From Prinsepia uniflora (Eukaryota; Streptophyta; Magnoliopsida; Rosales; Rosaceae): 64,000 nt of DNA. Positions 47,401-59,089 of the stretch are shown piece after piece; positions within the stretch are counted from its first letter, which is position 1; every line of letters begins with the position of its first letter. A program made the translations under genes and the position numbers. The notes beneath the pieces were generated by a model. It did not search any database. It was not told where the DNA came from and worked only from the letters and a program-made list of their open reading frames with translations. The stretch spans positions 94,624,721-94,688,720 of the forward strand of contig CM064861.1 in assembly GCA_032719365.1 (NCBI GenBank), in the 5' to 3' direction.

Positions 47401-49459
47401 ATCCCCGAACCCTGTCCGGGTACGGCATCTCAAATGCCTAGCGTCCTAGACGCTCGACGTCCCTGACGTCAAATAAGCAATCCTGCTCCTGAGTCATTTT
47501 ACGGTCCAGTTCCTCCGTAGAATGACCCCTCGCAGGCAATGCGCTATGACCACTCCGGGGTACCACATCCGGAGGAGACAGTATCATAAGAATGGATCTA
47601 TACAGTGCAGCACCAAATACATTTTATTGATATCCACAATGCAAAAACATATATATACATAGATAAAATCCAAACTGATCTTTAAGTTTCATCAGACGGG
47701 TCTCAAGCCCAAATACCGTGAAACGTGCCATAACCATAATTTTAATATCATCAAAACCGTTTCTTGATTCCAGCATGTGAACATATAAGTAAATCGGAAA
47801 ACATTTAAGCATGCAAGGGTTTAATGAAATCGGGCCCACTCACAGTACGATCCCGCGGTGAACCTGCGCGTACGAACTTGTACCGGGATTATCGTACAAT
47901 TCATGTCAGTCCAAATCACACGTAAGGGTCACTATTAGTCTTAAACATTTATCCAAAAAGGTCCGAAACAGAAACCGGCTAGGGAAACCGTCCAACACGT
48001 TTCCCGAGACAACCGGCCCTAAACTGACCCTCCCAAACTATCTCAGATCAACACGGTTAATTCATCAAAAATGTTCAGAATGATGAGAGGAACAAAAGTC
48101 ATGTTGATAGTGATCGGAGATAAGGTCCAACGCGCCCTCACGCGCGACGCCCAAAGTGGCTGCGCGTGAAAGTCACTCGTCTGACACTGTATCTACAGTG
48201 TCACCACCCTCACCCATTTGTCTGTAATACAGGTCTGCCACCCGCGGCTTGACCCGATTGATTACCCATCAATTCCTACTCGATTTCAATCCAATTTGAT
48301 CCTAACATGTTTATTATTCTTCCAATTTAAGTTCTGTGACACTAATTTTCCTCGACAAGTCCTTTAACTGGCCATTCGACCCGTGATCAACCAAACGGGT
48401 TGATCATCCCAACTCACTGGTTTCCAAACCAAAATCAAATTAACCTTCCAAGAAGCATCATAGGACTAAAACGAACTATAAGGAATGATCAATTGAACAA
48501 AACGTTACTTGAAGTAGCCGTCCAAACCTCTGAAATTCCTCTGAAAACGGCAGCCTCCGTCCCAGCTCCACCGTGGCTGGTTGCCCTCAATTTCGATATG
48601 GAGGTGTTCTAAACACTCCCAGAAATCTCACTCAGTGCGTAGGTTGGTCCAACAGTCACCAGAAATCAAAACCCAATTTTCCGTCCAATTTTCCCTGAAA
48701 TGGTTTCTCTGGTTTTTCTCTCCAATTCTCAGTTTCTTCAACAGCAGAATGAAGCTTACCCAATTTCCACTCAGTTTAAACTATCAGTGCCACTCAACAG
48801 CTCGTGGAAACCCAGCCTGGCCACTGAGAAAGTTTCCTGCAAAGCTTCGAATCTTCAATTAATCAATTCGACTGTGCAAGGTGGATGGTTCAACCACGTT
48901 CTAAAGCAATAGACAGCCCTTTCTTTCCAGCACACACTAGCATAAACAATTGCACACTGATCCACCGCACATGGTGGTGCCGTCCATGGTCCCCCCGCGG
49001 TTGCTACAGTAACCAGGGCAAAAATGACCAAAATTCCCCTGGTTCAAGTAATTACCAAAATAGCCTTCACTTTCTAGACCCGTAACTCAGCCATACGAAG
49101 TCCGATTTCGGCGTGTCGCCTGTCTACGGACTCAGGGCATCGAGACCTACCTAACGGTCCCTGAGTCATGTAAAAATTAGTTGTCAAACAAAAAGTCAAC
49201 ATTTTCGCCTTTATCGTCCAAATTACGGTAATGCCCCTGAACTTCCGATAGTCATAACTTTTACCCTGATCGTCCGAATTGGACGTGCCACCTGTCTATG
49301 GACTCGTGACTTCCCGAACTACGTCACGGTCATTGGTCAAAGTCCATTTGACCCACAAATCAAAAAGTCAACAATTTGGTCATACCAATCACAAGGGTAA
49401 AAACGTCAATTCATAAATTAATTACATTATTATAATCCTCAAATTTTCGTGGTGTTACA

Positions 49460-50880
49460 CAAAACATCAAAATAGAAAATGGATTAAAATGGGCATAATC
49501 GTGTACCTCACGGGTTCTTGCCTCCACGCCGCCGTGGGCGGCGGTTCAGGCCTCCAGGCTGGCCACCTCAGCTCCCTTAGTCTCTCTGGTCCTCACGGCT
49601 GGTCATGGGTTAAGGTGGATGGGTTTTGGGTTGCACAAAGATGGAGAAGTGGTGAGATCAGGGGAATGGTTTTGAATGAGGAAAATGGAATGGTTTGCAC
49701 GGTGCATGAATGAAATAGGGTGTCCATTGGATGGGTGACACTTGTCACTCATCCATTGGGCATCAGGACAAATATATGGGCCCACTAGAGTCCAAAAGTG
49801 AACTCGTCTCGTATTCGTGCAATAGTACTTCGAAACTTCCTTGAACCGTAACTTCGCCGTCGAACGTCCGAATCTGACGTGCCGCCTATCTATGGATTTG
49901 TATCGTCCTTATCTACGTAACGGTCTTCGGCCCTCGGCCATTGGACCTTTCGGTCAAAAAGTCAACATTTGCCCATTTTTAACCAAAATTACTGAAATGC
50001 CCTAAACTTCCGAACGTCATAACTTCTTCCTCGAACGTCGGAATTGAACGTGTCACCTGTCTATGAACTCGTGCCGTCACGAACTACGTCACGGTTATCG
50101 GTCAAAGTCTGTTTGACCGCCCGATTGAAAAGTCAACATTTTTCCACGCCTAGGGGCAAAACGGTTTTGGTAGGCGAAATCGGACGAACGATGCAAAATG
50201 ACCGTTTTGCCCCTAATCGTGGCAAAACGTTGACTTTTCATTCGGGCGGTCAAACGGACTTTGACCGATGACTGTGACGTAGTTCGTGACGTCACGAGTT
50301 CATAGACAGGTGCACGTTCAATCCCGACATTCGAGGAGGAAGTTATGACGTTCGGAAGTTTATGGGCATTTCGGTAATTTTGGTTAAAAGGGGCAAATAG
50401 TTGACTTTTTGACCGAGAGATCCGATGGACGAGGGCCGAAGACCGTTACGTAGTTAAGGATGATACGAATCCGTAGACAGGCGGCACGTCGAATTCGGAC
50501 GTTCGACGGCGAAGTTACCGTTCACGGAAGTTCGAGTGCACTATTACACGAATTACGAGACGGTTGCACTTTTGGACTTAGTGGGGCCCAGATATTTTAT
50601 GGGGACCCAATGATGAGTGACACTTGTCACCCATCCACAGGCCACCCAAAATTGATTCATTCATCTCCCTTTTCCGTGCATCTTCATTTTCTTCGTTTCT
50701 CCCTAAACCCACATTTCCCGATCCCATTTTCAATCCAAGACCAAACCATTGACCCAGTTGATCATGCCCATGAAGCCCAGAGGCTAGAGAGGATGAAGGC
50801 TGGACGATGGTTGCCGGCTGGAAGCCACACCGCCGTGGACGGCGGCCATGAAACCCGAGAGGTACTCGGTTTGCCCAAAT
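49460..50880. repeat. Large LTR palindrome, centre near 50170
   Basis: Arms of roughly 700 bp: 49460-50170 and its inverse at 50175-50880. Both carry the CACGCCGCCGTGGGCGG-like block (near 49527 and, inverted, 50829), the ATGAGTGACA block and the GTCAAAGTC-GTTTGACC block. Arms are similar but not identical. Confidence 0.85.
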
Positions 50881-52697
50881 TCCATTTTTAATTCGTGTTT
50901 TCCATTATGGTTGCTTGTGGGTGATTAGGAAGTGTTCAATAAGTTGCTAGGGAGGTTTGAAGACGGTCTGGGGGGTGGTTCACGGCGGAGGAGGCCGTGG
51001 GAACGGCGGGGAAAAATGACCGTGAGGTCCATTTCGAACACGGGGTTTTGGGTGGGTTTTTCTTAGATTTAAGATTGGGTTAGATAGGAAATGAAGAAAT
51101 AGGAATTTAGGAATTGGAATGGAAGCAAACGGACCGAAAATGAGGGAGAAGGAGACCTGGACCGGTTATGCCGGTCCAAGTTGCAGGAAAAACCGGACCG
51201 GGTCGGTTCGGGACCGGTCTGACCGAAATAGGAGACGGGTACTGTAGCAGGCGCGTGAAACCCACGCGCAGCCACTTTAGGTGGCACGTGCGGGCGCGTG
51301 GAAAGGAATGTTGGGAAGGTTCCAACATGTGAAATCATCTATTCGATGTAACGAACATTTTGGGACTGGTTTCGAGTTGATCGGACACCGTCTCGATATG
51401 TTTCGGGGCATCGGAAGGTTTAGGTTCGGTTTTAAAAATAGTTAAAAATATCATAAAATTACGGGGCTTTGGTAGGAGGTTAATTAAGTAGTTAGTAACC
51501 TTCTATTACAATTTGGACAGGTTTGGGAGTCCCGGTGACGGTGATCGGCTCGGGGAGCCGTATGGTACGTAAATCAAGGCGGCATCTCGGACGGTCTGTG
51601 AGTGGACCTTGTTTTCTAAATTGGTGCATGCATAAATGTTTATTATATGTTTTAAATACTTGTTTGTGATTCCATGAGTGCATTTGGATGTGTGGCTACG
51701 TATAGGCACGTATTTCGAGGTTTCTACCCTATACGGTGCCTATACGGGTCCGTACGTCTTTATTGGTCTAACTGAAATGGTTTTGGATTTCCAAATGGAT
51801 TATGAATATGATTTGATAATGTTGATTTGGATATTTGTGAATGATATGGTTTCACGTATTTCGAGGCGATTTACGTGCTTGCACGTAAATCGAGGTTTTC
51901 TGGTTTTACTCTGATTTTCCATTCTTATGGTTTTGGAAATTGTTAAATGAAATATTTTGGATTTGAAAAGGTAACTCTCGGACTTGAGGTCCATTTGATT
52001 TACGGAATCGGGCCAGAGGCCCAATTGGTTTACGATTCGGACCGGAGGTCCAGTTTCTATGTGGATTCGGGCCTAGGGCCCAGTTATGTGTTACAAATGG
52101 TTTTGATGGGTCATGACGGTTTATGAGAACCGGCATGAACCCCTGAAATGGATTTACGGGTCATGACGGTTTATGGGAACCGGCATGAACCCATAAAAGG
52201 ATTTTATGGTTCATGACGGCTTATGGGGGCCGGGCATAAATCCTGGAAAGATTTAAAGAATGATTTCAAACGGTTTTTCATACTCCATCCTTTATATATG
52301 ATTGTCTCCTCCGGGGAGGGTCGTTGGCCTGGGTGGACCCCGGAGTAGTCACGGAGAACTGACTGAGTGGATTCGCCCCCCAGTTGGGTTCCTTAGTCTC
52401 AGGATGGGCATGGTTCGTTACCTCCAGAGAGGGTCATTGATCTACGGACATTGACCTGGTTGGACCCTGGAGAGACTTGGGTTTGAGACCCCGGTTAGCA
52501 CACGTGTAGCTCTATTTCACCGTGACAGGTTTTGGATATGAATATAATGGATAAACATGATTTCAATGGATTTGGAAAATTGTGTTTATAATGATAAATG
52601 GATTTGGGCTGAGATCCCACATATGTTTACTATGTTCTGGTTTTCTGTAAATTGGTTTTGGGCAGGAGCCCGTGTGACTTGTATTTACGGAACTTGG
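50171..52697 (+). mobile_element. Inverted long-LTR fragment up to gap
   Basis: Inverse of the LTR type at 5798-8673 and 53198-58890. Runs in order through the GTAACGAACATTTTGGGACT block (51348), GTGAGTGGACC (51598), CATGCATAAATG (51628) and three CATGACGGTTTATG repeats (52110-52215), and enters the gap. Neither terminus is present. Confidence 0.75.
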
Positions 52698-53197
52698 NNN
52701 NNNNNNNNNNNNNNNNNNNNNNNNNNNNNNNNNNNNNNNNNNNNNNNNNNNNNNNNNNNNNNNNNNNNNNNNNNNNNNNNNNNNNNNNNNNNNNNNNNNN
52801 NNNNNNNNNNNNNNNNNNNNNNNNNNNNNNNNNNNNNNNNNNNNNNNNNNNNNNNNNNNNNNNNNNNNNNNNNNNNNNNNNNNNNNNNNNNNNNNNNNNN
52901 NNNNNNNNNNNNNNNNNNNNNNNNNNNNNNNNNNNNNNNNNNNNNNNNNNNNNNNNNNNNNNNNNNNNNNNNNNNNNNNNNNNNNNNNNNNNNNNNNNNN
53001 NNNNNNNNNNNNNNNNNNNNNNNNNNNNNNNNNNNNNNNNNNNNNNNNNNNNNNNNNNNNNNNNNNNNNNNNNNNNNNNNNNNNNNNNNNNNNNNNNNNN
53101 NNNNNNNNNNNNNNNNNNNNNNNNNNNNNNNNNNNNNNNNNNNNNNNNNNNNNNNNNNNNNNNNNNNNNNNNNNNNNNNNNNNNNNNNNNNNNNNNN
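52698..53197. other. Assembly gap, 500 N
   Basis: Exactly 500 N, probably a placeholder of unknown true length. LTR sequence on the two sides is in opposite orientation. Open frames spanning it are artefacts. Confidence 0.99.
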
Positions 53198-53718
53198 GAG
53201 CCACCGCTCAAATCCTGTGTAACCATACATCACATATCATATATCATATTTATATCATATACACATATAATTCACACAACCAATCCTATCATGGTTTCCA
53301 AAGCTACGCGCGTGCTACCCGGGTCTCAATCCGAGTCTTCTCGAAGTCAAGGTCAATGTCCGCAGACCACTGACCCTACCCGAGGTAATAGTAACCATAG
53401 CCTTCCTGAGAGTAAGGAACCCAACTGGGGGGTGACTCCACTCAGTCGGTGCTCCGTGACTACTCCGGAGTCCACCCAGGACAACGACCCTCCCCGGAGG
53501 AGATAATAGAAGTAAAGGAAGGTATATGAATACATATATATACATAACATAAACATTCATGCTCGGTTCCCTTGAACCGTCATGATCCATAATATTCATT
53601 AACCAGGGTTCATGCTGGTTCCCATAAACTGTCATGTACCATAATGACCTGACAAGGGTTCATGCCGGTTCCCATAAACCGTCATGAACCACAATAACCT
53701 TTCCAAAGTTTATGCCGT
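53198..53718 (-). mobile_element. Long-LTR fragment right of gap
   Basis: Matches about 6310-6740 of the solo LTR at 5798, including the TTCCCATAAACCGTCATGA repeats (53565-53700). Continues at 56717 after the nested LTR. Confidence 0.8.
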
Positions 53719-56716
53719 GTCAGGGCCCACCCCTAATCCTCCGGGATTAAGGGCTAAACCCCGCTCCCGTCTGACTTACGCATGACACAAGGGCCAAACA
53801 GACGCCTAACCTTTGCATGACACGTAAATCAGACAAGGGAGTTCCGATTCGACCGTCTAGAAACTTCCAAACTTCCCAGAGTGCACAGAGTATACTGTGG
53901 ATCGTATGTGTGATGTCTCCATCTGTCTCTCGACCAACAGCCTGCGCCACAACAACTTGGAGGGTATCGAAAACACGAAAAGACGGTGAGTGGACAAAAA
54001 TAAAGTTAAATTCAAAAACAGTTATCAGAAAACACACACATTTATACCCACCGTTTTACAAACCAATGCATGCATATCAATTTCATGTCATAACACCAGG
54101 TACGAAAAGTAAACATATTTTCCTTTTTCCAAATCCCGGGCCTCCGCCCAAAACCATCGAAAAACCTTTTCTACGGGCCACTGCCCAAAACATCATCATC
54201 AAGTCTCAGTGAAAACCCAAAACACATTCAAAACCACATTCTCATCCATCGAACCTGTTGGATCTATCCGAGTCTTTAAACTCAATAACCAGGCCTCAAT
54301 AATCCGAGTCTTTAAACTCCCGAGTCTTTAAACTCAACAGGCCTACGGGGGAAATATCAATATATCCGAGTCTTTAAACTCCCGAGTCTTTAAACTCAAT
54401 CCGGGCCTGTCCCCCGTCAAATCAATATCCGGGTCTTTAAACCCAATAACCAGATCCAGCAAATCCAATCCAAAACCATTTGAAAACCATTGTCCATTTC
54501 CATATCCAAATCCAGAACTCATATCCATTTCCTTTCCAGATCTGAGTCCGCAACCATCATTTCGTAAGCCGGCATCCGGAATAATCATTCTGAACTCAAA
54601 CCTGAGATCCACTTCAAGTCCCGAATCGAATTCCGAATCGTCACCCGGAATTCCGATTCCGAAACCCGAAATCACATTTCCGAAAACACCTTTGAACTGG
54701 GCCTCAAGCCCGAAAATACTTTTCAAAATCCTTTTACTTTCCTTGAAATCCAACCGTATTTCAAATCTCGAAATCACTTTACTAAGCCAAGTTTAAATCA
54801 TGATATTTACCAAAACCTCGTAAAACGTGAAAATCGTCTTTTCCTCGAAAAACGTGCACAAACCGTAAGCCATCACAATCATAAATCAAATCATAGAATC
54901 ACGTATGAAAACATATGCATGCATCAAGAGTTAGAAAGCAAACATTCGTTCTCCTCGGTTTTCCTGAACCTGTCCAAATCCCAATATAAAGTCACTAACT
55001 ACTTCACGATACTCATACTAAAGTCTCATAATTTTCCCGTATTTTTAACTATTTTTAACCGAGCCCTAAAACCTTCGGACAACCCGAAACATGTCGAGTC
55101 GATGTCCGATTAACTCGAAACCAGTGCTAAAATGTTCGTTACATCGATTAGACTAAAAACCATGTTGAATACTTCCCCGGGTTCTGCCTCACGCGCCGCC
55201 TAAAGGGGCTGCGCGTGGGAGCCACGCGCCCAGCACAGTGTCATCGTCTTCCCTGGGAAAACCCGGTCCAACCGGTTCGGTTCAGCCGTTTCAGCCGTGA
55301 ACCGGCATTCACGGTTTTCATCCAGTTTTCATCCATTTTTAATCCCGGTGAGCCCCTTAGTTTCGTCCTTCTCCTCTTAATCTACTCACCTAATCAATTT
55401 GTAACAAAAACCTCAAAAGTTTACCTTCCCATTCAAACGTTCAACCCGTACTCTGCACCTTCGCCATCCAAGGTGTTTCCGGCTTCCTCCCGCCTCCAAT
55501 TCGTCCCAAACGACTTGTTTTCCTTCCCACATCACGTTTGAATCATTAAAAGCTATCAACAAGAGCTATAAATCCATAATCGTTTTTGAAATCGAAAACA
55601 TACCGTATTGGGTTCACCGGCCACCGGCCACGGCGAGCCACCTAGTCGTGTTCATTCAAGTCCCAGGCACCTCAGAGTCCTACTTATGTCCTCAATTAGG
55701 CTCCTAAACCCTTATCTTCAACGTTCATGGTTGAATCCCAAAACAGAGGATGTACAGGGTTCTCTCCCTTTCGTCGCCGTCCTCCGCTGTCGAACTATGC
55801 CATGACCACCATCCATCTCAGAGCAACCCTTCCTACAACTTGCCTTCACAAATCATCGGCATCTGGTCCAGTTTTTGGGGAGGATGGAGTCCACGATCAT
55901 TCTGGGCTCTGTTTTCCACAGTTAACAGCCACCGCCCACGGTGGCACTTGTTGCGGCACCAACACCAGCTCACCTTCTGTTCTAGAACCACCCTGCCTTC
56001 TCACACCTCTCATCTTAGGTTGAGGATTTAGAGTCCTAGCCTCCTCCTCTTAGTCTCCCCTGTTTTCTGTTCTACACGGTGCACACACCAAACGTTTAAA
56101 CGGGTTCAAGGCAGTGATCGATGTTTCTCAAACCATCCAAAGGGGGCCACGTGTCACAATCTCATAGGCACCAATCCAAGTTGATAGCCAGGTGTCCTTA
56201 TCTGATTGGCACACCTCCCAATGCACCAAAAAGACCAAACTGCCCCTCTTTTGAGTCAAAATTACAAGTATGCCCCTACCGTTTTAGACCCATATCTTAC
56301 TCACCCTAGGTCCGATGAACACGTGCCGCCTATCGTTGAATTCAGGACGACGAGATCTACCCAACGGTCCTAGGTTAACGTGTCAAAACCTCGTCACACG
56401 AAAAGTCAACTTTTCCCCCTTATTTTAGCCAAATTACGGTTATGCCCTCAACCTTCTGAACATCATAACTTCCTCCTCGGATGTCGGAATCGGGCGTGCC
56501 ACCTGCCTACGGATTCGTAACGTCCTAAACTATGTCCTGGTCATCGGTCAAAAACCAATTGAACGCCCGAACTAAAAGTCAACTTTTTCCCCAAACCGGG
56601 GGCAAAATCGTCATTCTAGGCTAACGGCCCTATCGGAACCAACTAACCACCAATTAAGCTCACTAATCCTTCATCAATCACCGTCTAAATCCTAAGTTCC
56701 GGGACGGGTCGTTACA
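53719..56716 (-). mobile_element. Solo long LTR, TSD TGCCG
   Basis: 2998 bp, TGTCAGGGCCC to GGGTCGTTACA. TSD TGCCG at 53714-53718 and 56717-56721, inside the GCCGGTTCCC repeat of the host LTR. Carries GAGTCTTTAAACTC repeats at 54268-54440 and CATGCATA near 54066. Confidence 0.9.
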
Positions 56717-58890
56717 TGCCGGTTCCCGTAAACCGTCATGCACTTGGAAATCCATCTAGGGTCCCCGACCCGAAATCATTAGTGTAAAACAACTGGGTCT
56801 CGTGCCCGAACATATGACTCAACTGGGCACCGTGCCAGATATCTAAGGGTCAGTCACGACTCCGATCATAGTGATGCGTGCAACCATCCATCCAGGACCG
56901 CCCTCAATCCTGGTATGTCGCCGTGAACGTATCAACTGACGCAACCACCACAAGATCATGGTGCACTCATCAATGATCGATATCCAGAATCGTAAGCACT
57001 CCGAAGTCGAGCCTCCCCAGGCTGCCCGACCACGAATCGTGCACCGTGACCTCTCCGGAAGAAACACATCCCAAACCGGAGGCGAGCGTCGTATCGTAGA
57101 TAGTCGTGCACAGAGCACCCGTCGCGACCACGATTTAGACCCGAAGGTCGTAAATAGCGTCATATGCCCGAGACAAAACCAAATGGGTCTCATACCCGAG
57201 TTTATCCTTTTAGAAATCCAAAACCAGTTCATTTAGACTAATAAAGAAATACTGACCCGTATAGGCACCGTATAGGGCCGAAACCTCGAAATACGTGCCT
57301 ATACGTAACCACACATCCAAATGCACTCATGGCATCACAAACAAGTATTTAAAACATATAATAAACATTTATGCATGCATCAATTTAGAAAACAAGGTCC
57401 ACTCACAGACCGTCTGAGCTGCCGCCTCGATTTGCATGCCATAGGCTCTCCAGAGCCGATCACTGTCACCGGGACTCCCAAACCTGTCTAAATTTTAATA
57501 TAAGGTTACTAACTACTTAATTAACCTCCTACCAAAGCCCCGTAATTTTCCCGAACTTTTAACTATTTTTAAACTGACCCTAAACCTTCTGATGCCCCGA
57601 AACATATCCAGACGGTGTCTGATTGACACGAAACTAGTCCCAAAATGTTCGTTACATCGAATAGAAGATTTCTCGTGTCGAACACTTTCCCAAATTATGG
57701 CACACGCGTCCTCATGAGCCCCTAGAAGGTCAAAAATACTATTCATCACCATCAACCTTGGAAAACCAGTTTTTCTGGTTTTCCTGGACCGGTCCGCACT
57801 GTGCTGAACCGGTCACGCCGGTTCAGCGTTCCTCCGTCCTCATTTTCGGTCCGTTTGCTTCCATTTTAATCCCTAAATTCCTATTTCTTCATTTCGTATC
57901 TAACCCAATCAATTAAACTAGCTAAAACCGCACAAAACCCATGGTTTAATTATGAACCAAACGGTTCAATATTTCCAAAACTCACCCACAACTGCCCAGC
58001 CGTCCAACCACCATAGAAACCTTCCTAAAACTATCCTAGCAACCTATTTGATTCATTAAAACCATTAAAACTGACCCAAAACATCAAAAATGGAAAATGG
58101 ATTAAAATGGGCATAATCGAGTACCTCACGGGTTCTTGCCTCCACGCCGCCGTGGGCGGCCGTTCAGGCCTCCAGGCCGGCCACCTCAGCTCCCTCAGTC
58201 TCTCTGGTCCTCACGGCTGGTAATGGGTTAAGGTGGGATGGGTTTTGGGTTGCACAAAGATGGAGAAATGGTGAGATCGGGGGAATGGTTTTTAATGAGG
58301 AAAATGGAATGGTTTGCACGGTGCATGAATGAAATAGGGTGTCCATTGGATGGGTGACACTTGTCACTCATCCATTGGGCATCAGGACAAATATCTGGGC
58401 CCACTAGAGTCCAAAAGTGAACTCGTCTCGTAATTCGTGCAATAGTACTTCGAAACTTCCTTGAACCGTAACTTCGTCGTCGAACGTCCGAATCCGACGT
58501 GCCGCCTGTCTATGGATTCGTATCGTCCTTATCTACGTAACGGTCTTTGGCCCTCGGCCATTGGACCTTTCGGTCAAAAAGTCAACATTTGCCCCTTTTT
58601 AACCAAAATTATTGAAATGCCCCTAAACTTCCGAACGTCATAACTTCTTCCTCGAACGTCGGAATTGAACGTGCCACCTGTCTATGAACTCGTGACGTCA
58701 CGAACTACATCACGGTTATCGGTCAAAGTCTGTTTGACCGGCCGATTGAAAAGTCAACATTTTGTCACGCCTAGGGGCAAAACGGTCATTTTTCATCGTT
58801 CGTCCGATTTCGCTCAACTAATCACGGATTAGCCTCACTAATCGTGATTAGTCACTAATCTAATCTAGGAATTTGGGACGGGTCGTTACA
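56717..58890 (-). mobile_element. Right part of composite LTR insertion
   Basis: Continues 53198-53718 to the terminus TCGTTACA at 58890. Matches 6740-8673 of the solo LTR in the left CACTA. No coding capacity; the minus-strand frame at 56843-57232 has no recognised domain. Confidence 0.8.
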
Positions 58891-59089
58891 CCCCCCTCTC
58901 TGCTCAATTTTTTAAACCGCAAGCATGGCTCACCACGACCAACTGCACGATCACCCTCACTGTCTCTATTTTCTCTCATTAACCACTTCAACCATTTCCT
59001 CTTCACTCAGTCATTCCACTAAACACTCCTACACACAACACAACCCATCTCTAATCACTCACTCACCCTGCCTCTAAACTCACACCCAA

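Larger units (their letters stand above)
46851..58890 (-). mobile_element. Composite LTR insertion, TSD CCCCC, with inverted LTR and gap
   Basis: Starts TGACAGG at 46851 and ends TCGTTACA at 58890; CCCCC borders both sides (low complexity, so weaker evidence). From left: an LTR at 46851-49459 whose first ~320 bp resemble 5798-6120 and whose remainder resembles 40690-42825; LTR sequence at 49460-50170 matching 58080-58830; an LTR in opposite orientation (50171-52697); the gap; and LTR sequence at 53198-53718 and 56717-58890, split by a solo LTR. This is more than one insertion; recombination or misassembly is likely. Confidence 0.6.

Noticed and set aside
50044..50295. Two similar proteins on opposite strands
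   Set aside because: They are the two arms of the LTR palindrome read from each side, not paralogous genes.
52557..53506. Long open frames across the N run
   Set aside because: They exist only because N was read through; the sequence is an assembly gap.
56843..57232. 129-codon minus-strand frame
   Set aside because: LTR sequence; the similar stretch at 14095-14400 does not keep the frame.
46851..58890. Full-length retrotransposon with two LTRs
   Set aside because: The end LTRs are of different subfamilies, there is an inverted LTR and no gag-pol inside, and CCCCC is a weak TSD; described as composite instead.
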